Positions 6,903 through 17,509 of a stretch of DNA of 64,000 nt are shown piece after piece (the stretch's first letter is position 1; each line of letters opens with the position of its first letter). Source of the DNA: Ferirhizobium litorale. Lineage in GTDB: Bacteria; Pseudomonadota; Alphaproteobacteria; Rhizobiales; Rhizobiaceae. A program made the translations under genes and the position numbers. The stretch spans positions 62,001 through 126,000 of the forward strand of contig JALDYZ010000006.1 of assembly GCA_030028905.1 (NCBI GenBank). The letters run 5' to 3'. The notes under the pieces are model-generated. The model was given only the letters and a program-made list of their open reading frames with translations, did no database searches and had not been told where the DNA came from.

Positions 6903-9746
6903 ATGCTCGACAAGACCTATGATTCCGCCGCTATCGAACCGAAAATCGCCAAGGCCTGGGACGAGGCCGACGCCTCCCGCGCCGGCGCGAATGCAAAGCC
7001 CGGCGCCGAGACATTCTGCATCGTGATCCCGCCACCGAACGTCACCGGTTCGCTGCACATGGGCCATGCGCTGAACAACACGCTGCAGGACGTCATGGTG
7101 CGCTTCGAGCGCATGCGCGGCAAGGACGTACTTTGGCAGCCGGGCATGGACCATGCCGGCATTGCGACGCAGATGGTTGTCGAGCGCCAGCTGGCGCAAA
7201 AAAAGCTGCCCGGTCGGCGGGAAATGGGCCGCGAAGCCTTTATCGAAAAGGTCTGGGAGTGGAAGGCGGAATCCGGCGGGCAGATATTCAACCAGTTGAA
7301 GCGCCTCGGCGCATCCTGCGACTGGTCGCGCGAGCGCTTCACCATGGACGAGGGCCTGACGGAAGCCGTCCTCGAGGTCTTCGTTTCGCTCTACAAGGAG
7401 GGGTTGATCTACAAGGACAAGCGTCTGGTCAACTGGGACCCCAAGCTGTTGACGGCCATTTCCGATCTCGAAGTCGAACAGATCGAGGTCAACGGCAACC
7501 TCTGGTATCTGCGCTATCCGCTTGAGCCTGGTATTACCTACGAGCATCCGGTCGCCTTCGACGATGAGGGCAATGCCACCGAGTGGGAAACACGCGACTA
7601 CCTCGTGGTCGCCACCACGCGCCCCGAAACAATGCTTGGCGACACCGGCGTTGCCGTCCATCCCGATGATGCGCGCTACAAGGGGATTGTCGGCAAGCAC
7701 GTCATCCTGCCGATTGTCGGCCGCCGCATTCCGATCGTCGCCGACGAATATCCTGATCCGACCGCGGGCAGCGGCGCGGTGAAGATGACACCTGCGCATG
7801 ATTTCAACGATTTCGAGGTCGGCAAGCGCGCCGGACTGCGTCAGATCAACGTCCTGACCATCGACGGGCGTGTCGCCATCAAGGAAAACGAGGATTTCCT
7901 GGAAGGCCTCGATCATCCGGCCGCCCTGCATGGCGCCTGGGACATGCTGGAAGGCAAGGAGCGCTTCGAGGCCCGTAAGATCATCGTCGAGATTCTCGAG
8001 GAAGCCGGTCTCGTCGACCGCATCGAGCCACACAAGCACATGGTCCCCCATGGAGACCGCGGCGGGGTGCCGATCGAGCCGCGTCTCACCGAACAGTGGT
8101 ATGTGGATGCGAAGACACTCGCCAAGCCGGCGATCGCTTCGGTCAGGGAAGGACGCACCAACTTCGTCCCGAAGAACTGGGAGAAGACCTATTTCGAATG
8201 GATGGAGAACATCCAGCCGTGGTGCGTCTCGCGCCAACTCTGGTGGGGCCACCAAATCCCCGCGTGGTACGGTCCGGACGGCCAGGTTTTTGTCGAGAAG
8301 ACCGAGGAGGAGGCGCTCCACGCGGCGATTCAGCACTACATTTCACACGAGGGCCCATGGAAGGCCTGGGTTGAGGAGAAGCTGGAGAATTTCCAGCCGG
8401 GCGAGATCCTGAGTCGTGACGAGGATGTGCTCGACACCTGGTTTTCCTCGGCGCTCTGGCCATTCTCGACGCTTGGCTGGCCGGAACAAACCCCGGAACT
8501 CGAAAAGTACTATCCGACCAGCGTTCTCGTGACCGGATTCGACATCATCTTTTTCTGGGTCGCCCGCATGATGATGATGGGCCTGCATTTCATGAAGGAT
8601 GAGGACGGGACGCCCGTCGAGCCGTTCCATACCGTCTACGTTCATGCGCTGGTGCGTGACAAGAACGGTCAGAAGATGTCGAAGTCGAAAGGCAACGTCA
8701 TTGACCCGCTGGAACTGATCGACGAGTACGGAGCCGACGCGCTGCGGTTCACGCTGGCGATCATGGCTGCGCAGGGTCGCGACGTGAAGCTCGATCCGGC
8801 TCGTATTGCCGGTTATCGCAATTTCGGCACCAAGCTCTGGAACGCGACGCGCTTTGCCGAGATGAACGGCGTCAGCCGAGACCCGCACTTCCTTGCGGAG
8901 GCTTCGACGCTCACAATAAACCGCTGGATCCTGACGGAGCTGGCGCGTACCGAGCGCGACGTCACCGAGGCGATCGAGAGCTACCGATTCAACGATGCTG
9001 CCGGAAGCCTCTACCGCTTCGTCTGGAACCAGTTCTGCGACTGGTATCTCGAATTGCTGAAGCCGGTGTTCAATGGCGAGGATGCCGGCGCCAAGGCCGA
9101 AGCGCAGGCATGTGCCGCCTACGTGCTCGACGAGATCTACAAGATGCTGCATCCGTTCATGCCTTTCATTACGGAAGAGCTCTGGGCGCACACGGCCGGC
9201 GAGGGACAGGAACGTGACGAACTGCTGTGCCACACCGATTGGCCTTCGCCCTCCTATGCGGACGATGCTGCAGCGGACGAGATCAACTGGCTGATCGATC
9301 TCGTTTCCGGCATTCGCTCGGTCCGCGCCGAGATGAACGTTCCGCCGTCCGCCATTGCACCGCTGGTCATGGTCGGCGCCAACAGCCTGACGGAAGCCCG
9401 GCTGGAGCGCCACCATGCGGCCATCAGGCGACTTGCCCGGGTGGAGAACATCGCGCTCGATGCAATGGCCCCCAAAGGCGCGGCACAGATCGTCGTCGGG
9501 GAGGCGACGGCCTGCCTGCCGCTTGGCAATCTGATCGATCTCACCGCCGAGCAGGCACGTCTCGAAAAGGCGATCGGAAAGACAGACCAGGAGATGTCGA
9601 GGATTTCCTCGAAGCTTGCCAACGAGAAATTCGTGGCGAATGCGAACCCGGAGGTCGTGGCCGCGGAACGAGAGCGGTTCGAGGAGTTGCAGTTGCAGCG
9701 CTCGAGCCTTGAGGTTGCCCTGAGGCGCGTATCCGAAGCAGGATAG
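6903..9746 (+). CDS. valS: valyl-tRNA synthetase
   Basis: 947 residues. Charges tRNA-Val and edits misactivated threonine. Class I signatures are present: HMGH at 52-55 within [14 protein letters not shown] and KMSKS at 591-595. The editing (CP1) domain is seen in [19 protein letters not shown], the anticodon domain follows, and a C-terminal coiled coil ([19 protein letters not shown] and on) is typical of ValRS. The frame opens at a TTG at 6891, but family members begin MLxKTYD, so I chose the ATG at 6903. The ribosome site is weak. Confidence 0.97.
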   Translation: MLDKTYDSAAIEPKIAKAWDEADASRAGANAKPGAETFCIVIPPPNVTGSLHMGHALNNTLQDVMVRFERMRGKDVLWQPGMDHAGIATQMVVERQLAQKKLPGRREMGREAFIEKVWEWKAESGGQIFNQLKRLGASCDWSRERFTMDEGLTEAVLEVFVSLYKEGLIYKDKRLVNWDPKLLTAISDLEVEQIEVNGNLWYLRYPLEPGITYEHPVAFDDEGNATEWETRDYLVVATTRPETMLGDTGVAVHPDDARYKGIVGKHVILPIVGRRIPIVADEYPDPTAGSGAVKMTPAHDFNDFEVGKRAGLRQINVLTIDGRVAIKENEDFLEGLDHPAALHGAWDMLEGKERFEARKIIVEILEEAGLVDRIEPHKHMVPHGDRGGVPIEPRLTEQWYVDAKTLAKPAIASVREGRTNFVPKNWEKTYFEWMENIQPWCVSRQLWWGHQIPAWYGPDGQVFVEKTEEEALHAAIQHYISHEGPWKAWVEEKLENFQPGEILSRDEDVLDTWFSSALWPFSTLGWPEQTPELEKYYPTSVLVTGFDIIFFWVARMMMMGLHFMKDEDGTPVEPFHTVYVHALVRDKNGQKMSKSKGNVIDPLELIDEYGADALRFTLAIMAAQGRDVKLDPARIAGYRNFGTKLWNATRFAEMNGVSRDPHFLAEASTLTINRWILTELARTERDVTEAIESYRFNDAAGSLYRFVWNQFCDWYLELLKPVFNGEDAGAKAEAQACAAYVLDEIYKMLHPFMPFITEELWAHTAGEGQERDELLCHTDWPSPSYADDAAADEINWLIDLVSGIRSVRAEMNVPPSAIAPLVMVGANSLTEARLERHHAAIRRLARVENIALDAMAPKGAAQIVVGEATACLPLGNLIDLTAEQARLEKAIGKTDQEMSRISSKLANEKFVANANPEVVAAERERFEELQLQRSSLEVALRRVSEAG

Positions 9747-9770
9747 GTTCCGTTCAGGGACATTCGAACG

Positions 9771-9809
9771 ACAGGGCATCCGGTGAACGTCCGGGTGCCC
9801 TGTTTTTTT
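9771..9809 (+). terminator. Rho-independent terminator after valS
   Basis: A 13-bp stem (ACAGGGCATCCGG with CCGGGTGCCCTGT, one G-T pair), 7-base loop, then seven T. Confidence 0.9.
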
Positions 9810-10186
9810 GGCGCCAGCTTTTCCCGCCAACACACGCGGACGAGCGACTCATCGGCGCAACAAGGATAGCTTGTCGGTTGTATGAGCTTTTTGGTCAGCC
9901 ACTCCGGTTGATCTGTGGCGGCAATCTGGGGACATCATTGATAAATGATAAACTGTTGTCAGATTGTAACATCGCCGGTCCGCGGCCAAAAAGCATTCTC
10001 AGAAAAGGCTCGCTCTCGAACCGAACGCGGAAAAATATTCCACAATTTGGTTGACGATGGCGGGTATTGAAAATCTTACGTAAATTTTTGAAGCGCCTCG
10101 CGCCGAATACGTGATTCCAGCCAAGTTGCACATTCGTATAGGGTCTCTACAGTCGCCTCACTGAGTTTGCCTGAGTGGGGAGACAA
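9810..10186. other. fadL upstream region, no gene seen
   Basis: About 375 relatively AT-rich bases between the valS terminator and the FadL-type gene. A TTGACG at about 10051 could be a -35 box, but no clear -10 partner stands out. Frames here lack ribosome sites. Confidence 0.5.
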
Positions 10187-11428
10187 ATGGCAATTAACAA
10201 GTTTACCAAGGGGTTCGTGTACCTCGTTGCGGGTACAGCCCTTGCAGGTTCTGCTGTCGCGGGGGGACTGGAGCGCGGCGGCTACAATGTCGATCTTCTG
10301 TTCGATACCTCCAAGTATGTATTCGAATCCGGCGTCATCTATGTGATGCCCAATCGCAGGCTGGAGAACGTCCAGGACGCCGATGGTGGACCGGGCGGTC
10401 CAACTTCGGTCGACGATACCGAGAACTACGCCATTCCGCGCGTTGGCTTCAAGATCGGTTTCACCGACGCCATCGACTGTATGGCCGACTACTCGCAGCC
10501 CTGGGGTGGGCATACCAATCCGGGCGTCGACTGGGCGGGAGCCAATAACAACGTCGAAACTAAGGTCAACAGCGACAACTATTCGGCGACCTGCTCCTAC
10601 AAGTTCGATGCTGGACCAGGGGAATTCCGTGTCATCGGCGGCGGTTTCTATCAGGAGGTAGACGGCTTCCAGGAGAAGCTCGTGATTCTACCCTTTGGGT
10701 TCGGAAGCGGCATCGGACGCCTTGATCTCGAAGGGAACGGCTGGGGCTGGCGCGCAGGCGTGGCCTACGAAATTCCGGAGTATGCTTTCCGGGCGAGCCT
10801 CGTCTACAACAGCTCTGTAGATCTTGGTGATGTCAGCGGTACACTCGATCTTAGCCAACTCCCGACTATCCCGCCGATTAATCCGCTTCTCGGACAAGTC
10901 ACGCCGGTATTTGCCAATGCCAAGATGCCGGATGTGCTTGAACTCAAGATGCAGACCGGTATCGCTCCGGACTGGCTGGCCTTCGGTTCGGTCAAGTGGG
11001 CCGACTGGAGCCAGTTGCAGGCAATTGCAGTCTGCCCGACCGCGACCAAGGGAATGGCGAGTTGCACGATCGGCGGAGGCACCGATGTTACGTCCCTCGA
11101 TCTTCTCTACCGTGATGGTTGGACGATCAACGCCGGTGTCGGCCACAAGTTCAATGATCAGTGGAGCGGGGCCGTCAGCCTGACCTGGGACCGTGGGACC
11201 AGCCATGGCTACGGCAGCCAGACCGACAGTTGGACGCTCGGCACCGGCGTATCCTACAAGCCGACAGAGCACATCGAACTGCGCTTTGCCGGAGCCTTGG
11301 GGCTATGGACCAGCGGCGAATCCAACCCGACTGTTCTGAACGGTGAGCCGATTGGCGACGGCGTATCCTATTCCTTCGGCAACGACCTGATTGCGGCGCT
11401 CTCGACCTCGCTGAAAATCAGGTTCTGA
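10187..11428 (+). CDS. FadL/OmpP1/TodX-family outer membrane transporter
   Basis: 413 residues. Outer-membrane beta-barrel of the FadL family that lets long-chain fatty acids or other hydrophobic compounds through. Seen: a signal peptide (KGFVYLVAGTALAGSAVAG, cleavage near AVA), then GGYNVDLLFDTSKYVFESG, the FadL-like IAPDWLAFGSVKWADWSQLQ and VGHKFNDQWSGAVSLTWDRG, and a final strand ending ALSTSLKIRF with terminal Phe, as outer-membrane barrels usually have. Start ATG at 10187 with GGGGAG 4 bases before it. It forms a single-gene unit between two terminators. The substrate cannot be told from sequence. Confidence 0.85.
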   Translation: MAINKFTKGFVYLVAGTALAGSAVAGGLERGGYNVDLLFDTSKYVFESGVIYVMPNRRLENVQDADGGPGGPTSVDDTENYAIPRVGFKIGFTDAIDCMADYSQPWGGHTNPGVDWAGANNNVETKVNSDNYSATCSYKFDAGPGEFRVIGGGFYQEVDGFQEKLVILPFGFGSGIGRLDLEGNGWGWRAGVAYEIPEYAFRASLVYNSSVDLGDVSGTLDLSQLPTIPPINPLLGQVTPVFANAKMPDVLELKMQTGIAPDWLAFGSVKWADWSQLQAIAVCPTATKGMASCTIGGGTDVTSLDLLYRDGWTINAGVGHKFNDQWSGAVSLTWDRGTSHGYGSQTDSWTLGTGVSYKPTEHIELRFAGALGLWTSGESNPTVLNGEPIGDGVSYSFGNDLIAALSTSLKIRF

Positions 11429-11448
11429 CCGGATAGAAGTGATTGAAA

Positions 11449-11485
11449 AGAAAAAGACCCCGGTCCCGTACCGGGGTCTTTTTTG
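11449..11485 (+). terminator. Rho-independent terminator after the FadL-type gene
   Basis: AAAAAGACCCCGGT pairs with ACCGGGGTCTTTTT around a 5-base loop, with a T-run at the 3' end. Confidence 0.9.
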
Positions 11486-12037
11486 GTCAGGTGACCCGTT
11501 TGCAATACCGGCAAAATGTTGCCTGTTTTTGTGACGATTCAGCAACACTTTCCTGCAAGTATTTCAACCCAGAAAATGGCGGGTGAAAATGTCTATTTCC
11601 CGCCACAAACAGAGCGCAGCGATAGGACTAGAAAAGCCCGGCCAAACGGCTCTGAAAGCGGCCATGGAGTAAGATGGTTCAGTTGCGTGCAAAATGTTCC
11701 GCCTTTTCAGATCGGCGTCGTGCCGGTTGCGCAGTGCGTACAGGAGAAAGCGCGCCGTTCGGCGGCAAAGAATCGATTTATGGCCTCCCGATCCCCGATT
11801 TTGGTCCAAGTATTGCCGAAAATGGACGTTATGGTTTTATTAACCATGAGCGGTCGCGGGACTGTTCCGCCGCCGTCCGCTTTAGTTTTTGGGCCGATGG
11901 ATATCTTCATCGCAGCGTAGGTTACAGCCGGCGCACGATGGGTATCGCAATATTGCCCAATGGAAGTACCGCTCGGACTGCAATGCGCGTATATGCATTG
12001 CTTTCGCCGGGTCCGGAGCGAAAGAAGACACGCCGCC
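11486..12037. other. long exoR upstream region
   Basis: About 550 bases with no convincing gene on either strand; the frames present have poor protein composition. It contains ATGGTT-N5-AACCAT at 11831-11847, whose right half TTAACCAT matches a CtrA half-site, and may carry a long exoR leader. Confidence 0.5.
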
Positions 12038-12838
12038 ATGTTCAAGTCTGAGTGCCGATCGTTGACAGTGTTGGTGATGGGGGTTGCGCTCGCGGCAGCA
12101 GGTGGAACCGTGCAGCGTGCTTACGCCTTCGACATCAACGCGGGAATAACCAAGGAGTCCGGCCCCTTCGATCTCTTCAAGTTCGGCTTCAAGGCCTACA
12201 AGAACGGACAGAAGGAAGAAGCGGTCGAAGCCTATCGCTACGCCGCCGAAAAGGGCCATACCGGCTCGCGCTGGGCGCTGGCCAACATGTATGCCTATGG
12301 CGATGGTGTTGCCCAGGACGATTTCGAGGCATTCAAGATCTATAGCGAGATTGCAAGCCAGGGCGTCGAGCCGGGGTCGGAGGACACCGGTTTCTTCATC
12401 AATGCGCTGCTGGCTATGGCCAATTACTACAAGATCGGAATTCCCGGCAGCCCGGTGAAGGCCGACCTTGCCCAGGCGCGCCAACTCTATTTCCAGGCGG
12501 CATCGGCGTTCGGGGTGCCCGAGGCGCAGTTCCAGCTTGCCAAGATGATCCTGGCGGGCGAGGGCGGCAAGGCCAACGTGCAGCAGGCCAAGAAGTGGCT
12601 TAATCAGGCGCGCAAGAGCGGCCACGCCGGCGCCATGGCTGTCTTCGGCAACCTGCTCTTTCAGGAGGGGCAGACGGCCCGTGGCCTCGCCTTCATGACT
12701 GCCGCCCTCAACAAGGGCAATCCGAAGGATCTCGGTTGGATGCAAGGGCTTCAGGAACAGGCGTTCTCGGTCGCCACCGAGAAGGACCGCCGGGTAGCCG
12801 TCGCACTCGCCCAGGATATAGAGCACGGCGACGATTGA
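12038..12838 (+). CDS. exoR: ExoR, periplasmic Sel1-repeat repressor of the ExoS/ChvI system
   Basis: 266 residues. In Sinorhizobium and Agrobacterium, ExoR binds the periplasmic part of sensor kinase ExoS (ChvG) and keeps it off; its proteolysis at low pH or in the host releases the kinase, raising succinoglycan synthesis and lowering motility. Seen: signal peptide ending QRAYA at about 32, then KESGPFDLFKFGFKAYKNGQ and Sel1/TPR-like repeats (AAEKGHTGSRWALANMYAYG; SAFGVPEAQFQLAKMILAGE; ARKSGHAGAMAVFGNLLFQE). I recognise the sequence as close to S. meliloti ExoR (268 residues). Start ATG at 12038; the frame extends to 11960 but that part is not like ExoR. Confidence 0.93.
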   Translation: MFKSECRSLTVLVMGVALAAAGGTVQRAYAFDINAGITKESGPFDLFKFGFKAYKNGQKEEAVEAYRYAAEKGHTGSRWALANMYAYGDGVAQDDFEAFKIYSEIASQGVEPGSEDTGFFINALLAMANYYKIGIPGSPVKADLAQARQLYFQAASAFGVPEAQFQLAKMILAGEGGKANVQQAKKWLNQARKSGHAGAMAVFGNLLFQEGQTARGLAFMTAALNKGNPKDLGWMQGLQEQAFSVATEKDRRVAVALAQDIEHGDD

Positions 12839-12843
12839 CGCTT

Positions 12844-12868
12844 TGCACCGGAGGCGTTTGCCGGTGCA
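12844..12868. terminator. hairpin between convergent exoR and xthA
   Basis: TGCACCGG-N9-CCGGTGCA, a perfect 8-bp stem in the 47-base gap between convergent genes. No T-run follows on either strand, so terminator function is uncertain. Confidence 0.4.
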
Positions 12869-12885
12869 CCCCACGGGTTACTTTC

Positions 12886-13678
<793 letters not shown>

Positions 13679-13787
13679 CCCGATGTCCCCCTTGAGATGC
13701 TCCCCTTCATAGCCGATGGCGGGGCAATTGCCAGCAGCTTTTGACCCGAAATCCGAACCTTCAAGCAAGAGCGACGCGGCTATGGCC

Positions 13788-13826
13788 ACGCAACAAGAAA
13801 CCGGCCGGATGGGGTCCGGCCGGTTT
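13788..13826 (-). terminator. terminator after erpA
   Basis: 12-bp perfect stem AAACCGGCCGGA/TCCGGCCGGTTT with a 5-base loop, followed on the reverse strand by the T-rich CTTGTTG. Confidence 0.75.
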
Positions 13827-13852
13827 GCGGTGCTGGCTATTTCGAACTCGGA

Positions 13853-14185
13853 TCAGATGGAAAAACTCGTGCCGCAGCCGCAGCTTGCCACCGCATTGGG
13901 ATTTTTGATCTGGAACGACTGGCCAAGCAGGTTGTCGACGAAGTCGATTTCCGAACCGGCCATGTAGATCAGGGACATCTTGTCGATCAGCACCTTGGCG
14001 TTGTCCTTTTCGACCACGACGTCATCGGCTTCCTGGCCGTCCACCAGGTCGAACTTGTATGAAAAGCCGGAGCACCCGCCACCCTCGACGGAAACGCGCA
14101 TGGCGCTCTTGCCCGCCTCGGCGCCAAGGATCACGGCGATTCGTTTAGCCGCCGAATCAGAGAGGGTCACGTTGATATCGGTCAT
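13853..14185 (-). CDS. erpA: A-type iron-sulfur carrier (ErpA/IscA/HesB family)
   Basis: 110 residues. Carries Fe-S clusters to target apoproteins. The three cluster-binding cysteines are seen: C38 in GGGCSGFSYKF, and C102 and C104 in SCGCGTSF near the end. The full length and the GGGCSGF context match ErpA rather than SufA, though the exact subgroup cannot be proven without a tree. Divergent from dgt with 216 bases between, a frequent arrangement in Rhizobiales. Confidence 0.9.
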   Translation of the reverse strand: MTDINVTLSDSAAKRIAVILGAEAGKSAMRVSVEGGGCSGFSYKFDLVDGQEADDVVVEKDNAKVLIDKMSLIYMAGSEIDFVDNLLGQSFQIKNPNAVASCGCGTSFSI

Positions 14186-14401
14186 TCTAGCCTCCTGCCG
14201 GGGTCAAGATCCGGAGAGAATGGGACTGTCTGCAATCCGCTTCAAACTACTGAAACACCGGCGCATTGTCACGCTTTCGGAGCTATACTTCGTCCAAACG
14301 CAACTCGCGCGCCGTGTGCCAGTGCTTTGCGGCGGTTCAAGTTATAGGTATGAAGGCGGACGGTAGACGTCAATGGGCAGACGTCAGGACAGGTAGGACT
14401 A

Positions 14402-15619
14402 ATGACTATTGACAGGCATGCGCTCGGTTTTGGTGGCGGCGACCGGGCGATCTATGCGGCCAACCCCTGGATGACCAGGGGGCGCCTCTATCCCGAAACG
14501 TCGAGCCTGACGCGTTCCGAATTTCAGCGGGATCGCGACCGGATCGTCCATACGACGGCGTTCCGGCGGCTAAAGCACAAGACGCAGGTTTTCATCGGCG
14601 CTGACGGTGACCACTACCGCACCCGCCTCACGCACACGATTGAGGTGGCGCAGATTGCCCGGGCGCTTGCCCGCGCGCTGAAGCTCGACGAGGATCTCGC
14701 GGAAGGGGTGGCGTTGGTGCACGATTTCGGTCACACGCCCTTCGGCCACACTGGCGAAGACGCGCTTCACGAGGTGCTGCTTCCCTTCGGCGGTTTCGAC
14801 CACAACGCCCAGTCGCTTCGCATCGTCACCAAGCTCGAGCGCCGCTACGCCGAGTTCGACGGCATCAACCTGACTTGGGAAACGCTGGAGGGGCTCGTCA
14901 AGCACAACGGCCCGTTGTTGACCTTCGACGGAGAGGGGACCCGCGGACCCGTACCCCAGCCGATCCTCGACTATTGCCAGATCCATGACCTCGAGCTTGC
15001 AAGTTTCGCCAGTCTCGAAGCGCAGGTGGCGGCGATTGCCGATGACATCGCCTACAACACCCACGACATCGATGACGGCCTGCGCGCCGGATACCTGACC
15101 TTCGAGATGCTCGAGGAGGTGCCGTTCCTGGCGGGGCTGATGGCCGAGGTGCGAGAACGCTATCCCGTGCTCGAACCTGCACGGTTCACCAACGAGATCA
15201 TGCGTCGTCAGATCACCCGCATGGTGGAGGATGTGATCTCCGTATCCCAGGGGCGCCTGCAAAGGGTGAAGCCGCAAAGTGCAGACGATGTCCGCAACGC
15301 CGGTCTGGTCATTGCGACGTTCTCGGATGACATGGCCACGACGGATCGCCAGATCAAGGAAATGCTGTTCAGGCGGATCTACCGGCATCCGGAAATCATG
15401 CGCATCCGGGCGGGTGCCGCGCAGATCGTCACAGACCTATTCAAGGCCTATATGAAGGACCCGCAACTGATGGAAAGCCACTACTGGGTGGACCATATCG
15501 CGGGCCTGAGCGAGGCTGCCAGGGCTCGTCATGTGGGTGACTACCTGGCCGGCATGACCGACACCTTCGCGATTGATGCGCACAACCGCTTGTTTGACCA
15601 CACTCCCGATTTGCGATAG
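14402..15619 (+). CDS. dgt: deoxyguanosinetriphosphate triphosphohydrolase-like protein
   Basis: 405 residues. HD-domain enzyme that cleaves dNTPs to nucleoside plus triphosphate. Metal ligands are visible: H78 in [14 protein letters not shown]107-D108 in [13 protein letters not shown], with H111 and H116 also conserved; the later Asp lies in [15 protein letters not shown]. Typical N-terminal [22 protein letters not shown]. Probably co-transcribed with argS 64 bases downstream. ATG preceded by an AGGTAGG site. Confidence 0.93.
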   Translation: MTIDRHALGFGGGDRAIYAANPWMTRGRLYPETSSLTRSEFQRDRDRIVHTTAFRRLKHKTQVFIGADGDHYRTRLTHTIEVAQIARALARALKLDEDLAEGVALVHDFGHTPFGHTGEDALHEVLLPFGGFDHNAQSLRIVTKLERRYAEFDGINLTWETLEGLVKHNGPLLTFDGEGTRGPVPQPILDYCQIHDLELASFASLEAQVAAIADDIAYNTHDIDDGLRAGYLTFEMLEEVPFLAGLMAEVRERYPVLEPARFTNEIMRRQITRMVEDVISVSQGRLQRVKPQSADDVRNAGLVIATFSDDMATTDRQIKEMLFRRIYRHPEIMRIRAGAAQIVTDLFKAYMKDPQLMESHYWVDHIAGLSEAARARHVGDYLAGMTDTFAIDAHNRLFDHTPDLR

Positions 15620-15683
15620 GCAGCGGCGGATCAATGGGAGCTCAACGCGAGGCATTTGTTGCCGCAATGCGTGGAAAGACGAC

Positions 15684-17444
15684 ATGAACCTTTTTACTGA
15701 CTTCGATACCCGGATTAAGAACGCGCTTGAAACGATTGACATCGTGAAGGAAAAGCGATCCGAGCTCGATTTCGGGCGTATCAGTGTCGAGCCGCCGCGC
15801 GATCCAAGCCATGGCGAAGTGGCGACCAATGCCGCCATGGTGCTGTCGAAGCCGCTCGGCCAGAACCCGCGCGCAATTGCCGATATCATTGCTGCAAAAC
15901 TGCGCGAGGACGGCGATATCGCAGAAGTTTCGGTCGCCGGTCCGGGCTTCATCAACATCCGGCTGTCGGTCGCCTACTGGCAGCGGTTGCTGGCGTCGAT
16001 GATTACCGCTGGTACAGACTACGGGCGTTCACCGCTCGGGCAGGGCCGCAAGGTCAACGTCGAATACGTTTCGGCCAACCCCACCGGTCCGATGCATGTC
16101 GGTCATTGCCGTGGTGCCGTGGTCGGGGATGCGCTCGCCAATCTGTTGGGCTTCGCCGGTTATGCCGTCACCAAGGAATACTACATCAACGACGCGGGTT
16201 CGCAGATCGACGTGCTGGCTCGCTCGGCCTTTTTGCGTTACCGCGAAGCGCTTGGCGAAAACATCGGCACGATCCCGCCGGGTCTTTACCCCGGCGACTA
16301 CCTCGTTCCCGTCGGCAAGGCGCTTGCCGACGAATTCGGGACCAAGCTCCGCGTCATGCATGAGGCTGAGTGGCTGCCGATCGTGAAGGATCGGGCCGTC
16401 GATGCGATGATGGTGATGATCCGGGAGGACTTGGCTGCGCTCAACGTCAAGCACGAAGTCTTCTTTTCCGAGCGTTCGCTGCACGCTGGCAACGGCGCCT
16501 CGATCCGTACCGCGATCAACGACCTGACCTTCAAGGGGCATGTCTACAAGGGCACGCTGCCGCCGCCGAAGGGGCAACTGCCGGAAGACTGGGAAGATCG
16601 CGAACAGACGCTGTTCCGCTCGACGGAAGTTGGCGATGACATCGATCGCCCGCTTATCAAGTCCGATGGATCCTATACCTACTTCGCCGCCGACGTTGCT
16701 TATTTCAAGGACAAGTTCGACCGTGGCTTCGACGAAATGATCTATGTTCTCGGCGCCGACCATGGCGGCTACGTCAAGCGACTCGAAGCGCTCGCTCGCG
16801 CCGTCTCGGAAGGGCGGTCGAAGCTCACTGTCCTGCTTTGCCAACTCGTGAAGCTCTATCGCAACGGTGAGCCGGTAAAGATGTCGAAGCGCTCCGGCGA
16901 CTTCGTCACCCTGCGCGAGGTGGTCGATGAGGTCGGCAGCGATTCCGTGCGCTTCATGATGCTTTACCGCAAGAACAGCGAGCCGCTGGACTTCGATTTT
17001 GCGAAGGTCACGGAGCAGTCCAAGGATAATCCTGTTTTCTACGTGCAGTACGCCCATGCGCGTTGCATGTCGGTTTTCCGGCAGGCCAAGGAAGCGTTTC
17101 CCGATCTTGATATCGAGGCGCTCGATCTTGCTGCGGCAATTGCTGGGGAAATCACGGATCCGAATGAGCTTCAGCTGATCGGCAAGCTTGCAGAATATCC
17201 CCGAGTCATCGAAGCTGCAGCCCAGGCTCAGGAGCCGCATCGCATCGTATTTTACCTCTATGATCTGGCAAGTTCCTTCCACGCTCACTGGAATAAAGGC
17301 AAGGAACAACCGGAATTACGTTTTGTTAACGATAAGAATAGAGAATTGAGCATTGCCAGACTCGGGCTGGTGCATGCTGTCGCTTCGGTCTTGAAGTCCG
17401 GTCTCACCATTGCCGGCACGAATGCTCCGGATGAAATGCGATAG
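15684..17444 (+). CDS. argS: arginyl-tRNA synthetase
   Basis: 586 residues. Class I synthetase that charges tRNA-Arg and needs the tRNA for activation. Seen: the N-terminal Add-1 domain, the HIGH-like HVGH at 138-141 in [28 protein letters not shown] (KMSKS loop), and a C-terminal DALR anticodon domain ending [19 protein letters not shown]. The frame runs back to 15573 inside dgt, but [15 protein letters not shown] at 15684 is the usual start. Followed by the SPOR gene, probably in one transcript. Confidence 0.97.
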   Translation: MNLFTDFDTRIKNALETIDIVKEKRSELDFGRISVEPPRDPSHGEVATNAAMVLSKPLGQNPRAIADIIAAKLREDGDIAEVSVAGPGFINIRLSVAYWQRLLASMITAGTDYGRSPLGQGRKVNVEYVSANPTGPMHVGHCRGAVVGDALANLLGFAGYAVTKEYYINDAGSQIDVLARSAFLRYREALGENIGTIPPGLYPGDYLVPVGKALADEFGTKLRVMHEAEWLPIVKDRAVDAMMVMIREDLAALNVKHEVFFSERSLHAGNGASIRTAINDLTFKGHVYKGTLPPPKGQLPEDWEDREQTLFRSTEVGDDIDRPLIKSDGSYTYFAADVAYFKDKFDRGFDEMIYVLGADHGGYVKRLEALARAVSEGRSKLTVLLCQLVKLYRNGEPVKMSKRSGDFVTLREVVDEVGSDSVRFMMLYRKNSEPLDFDFAKVTEQSKDNPVFYVQYAHARCMSVFRQAKEAFPDLDIEALDLAAAIAGEITDPNELQLIGKLAEYPRVIEAAAQAQEPHRIVFYLYDLASSFHAHWNKGKEQPELRFVNDKNRELSIARLGLVHAVASVLKSGLTIAGTNAPDEMR

Positions 17445-17509
17445 CGTGTCACCTTTTACCCACATTGGGCTGGCAAGTAGCCGAGTGATATTTGCGAGTG
17501 GAAAAGGGT

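Noticed and set aside
6570-8336. 588-codon open frame on the reverse strand opposite popZ and valS
   Set aside because: It lies wholly opposite well-recognised genes, has no family-like motif, and such long antisense frames are expected in high-GC coding DNA.
8343-9833. 496-codon reverse frame opposite the end of valS
   Set aside because: Shadow frame; also crosses the valS terminator.
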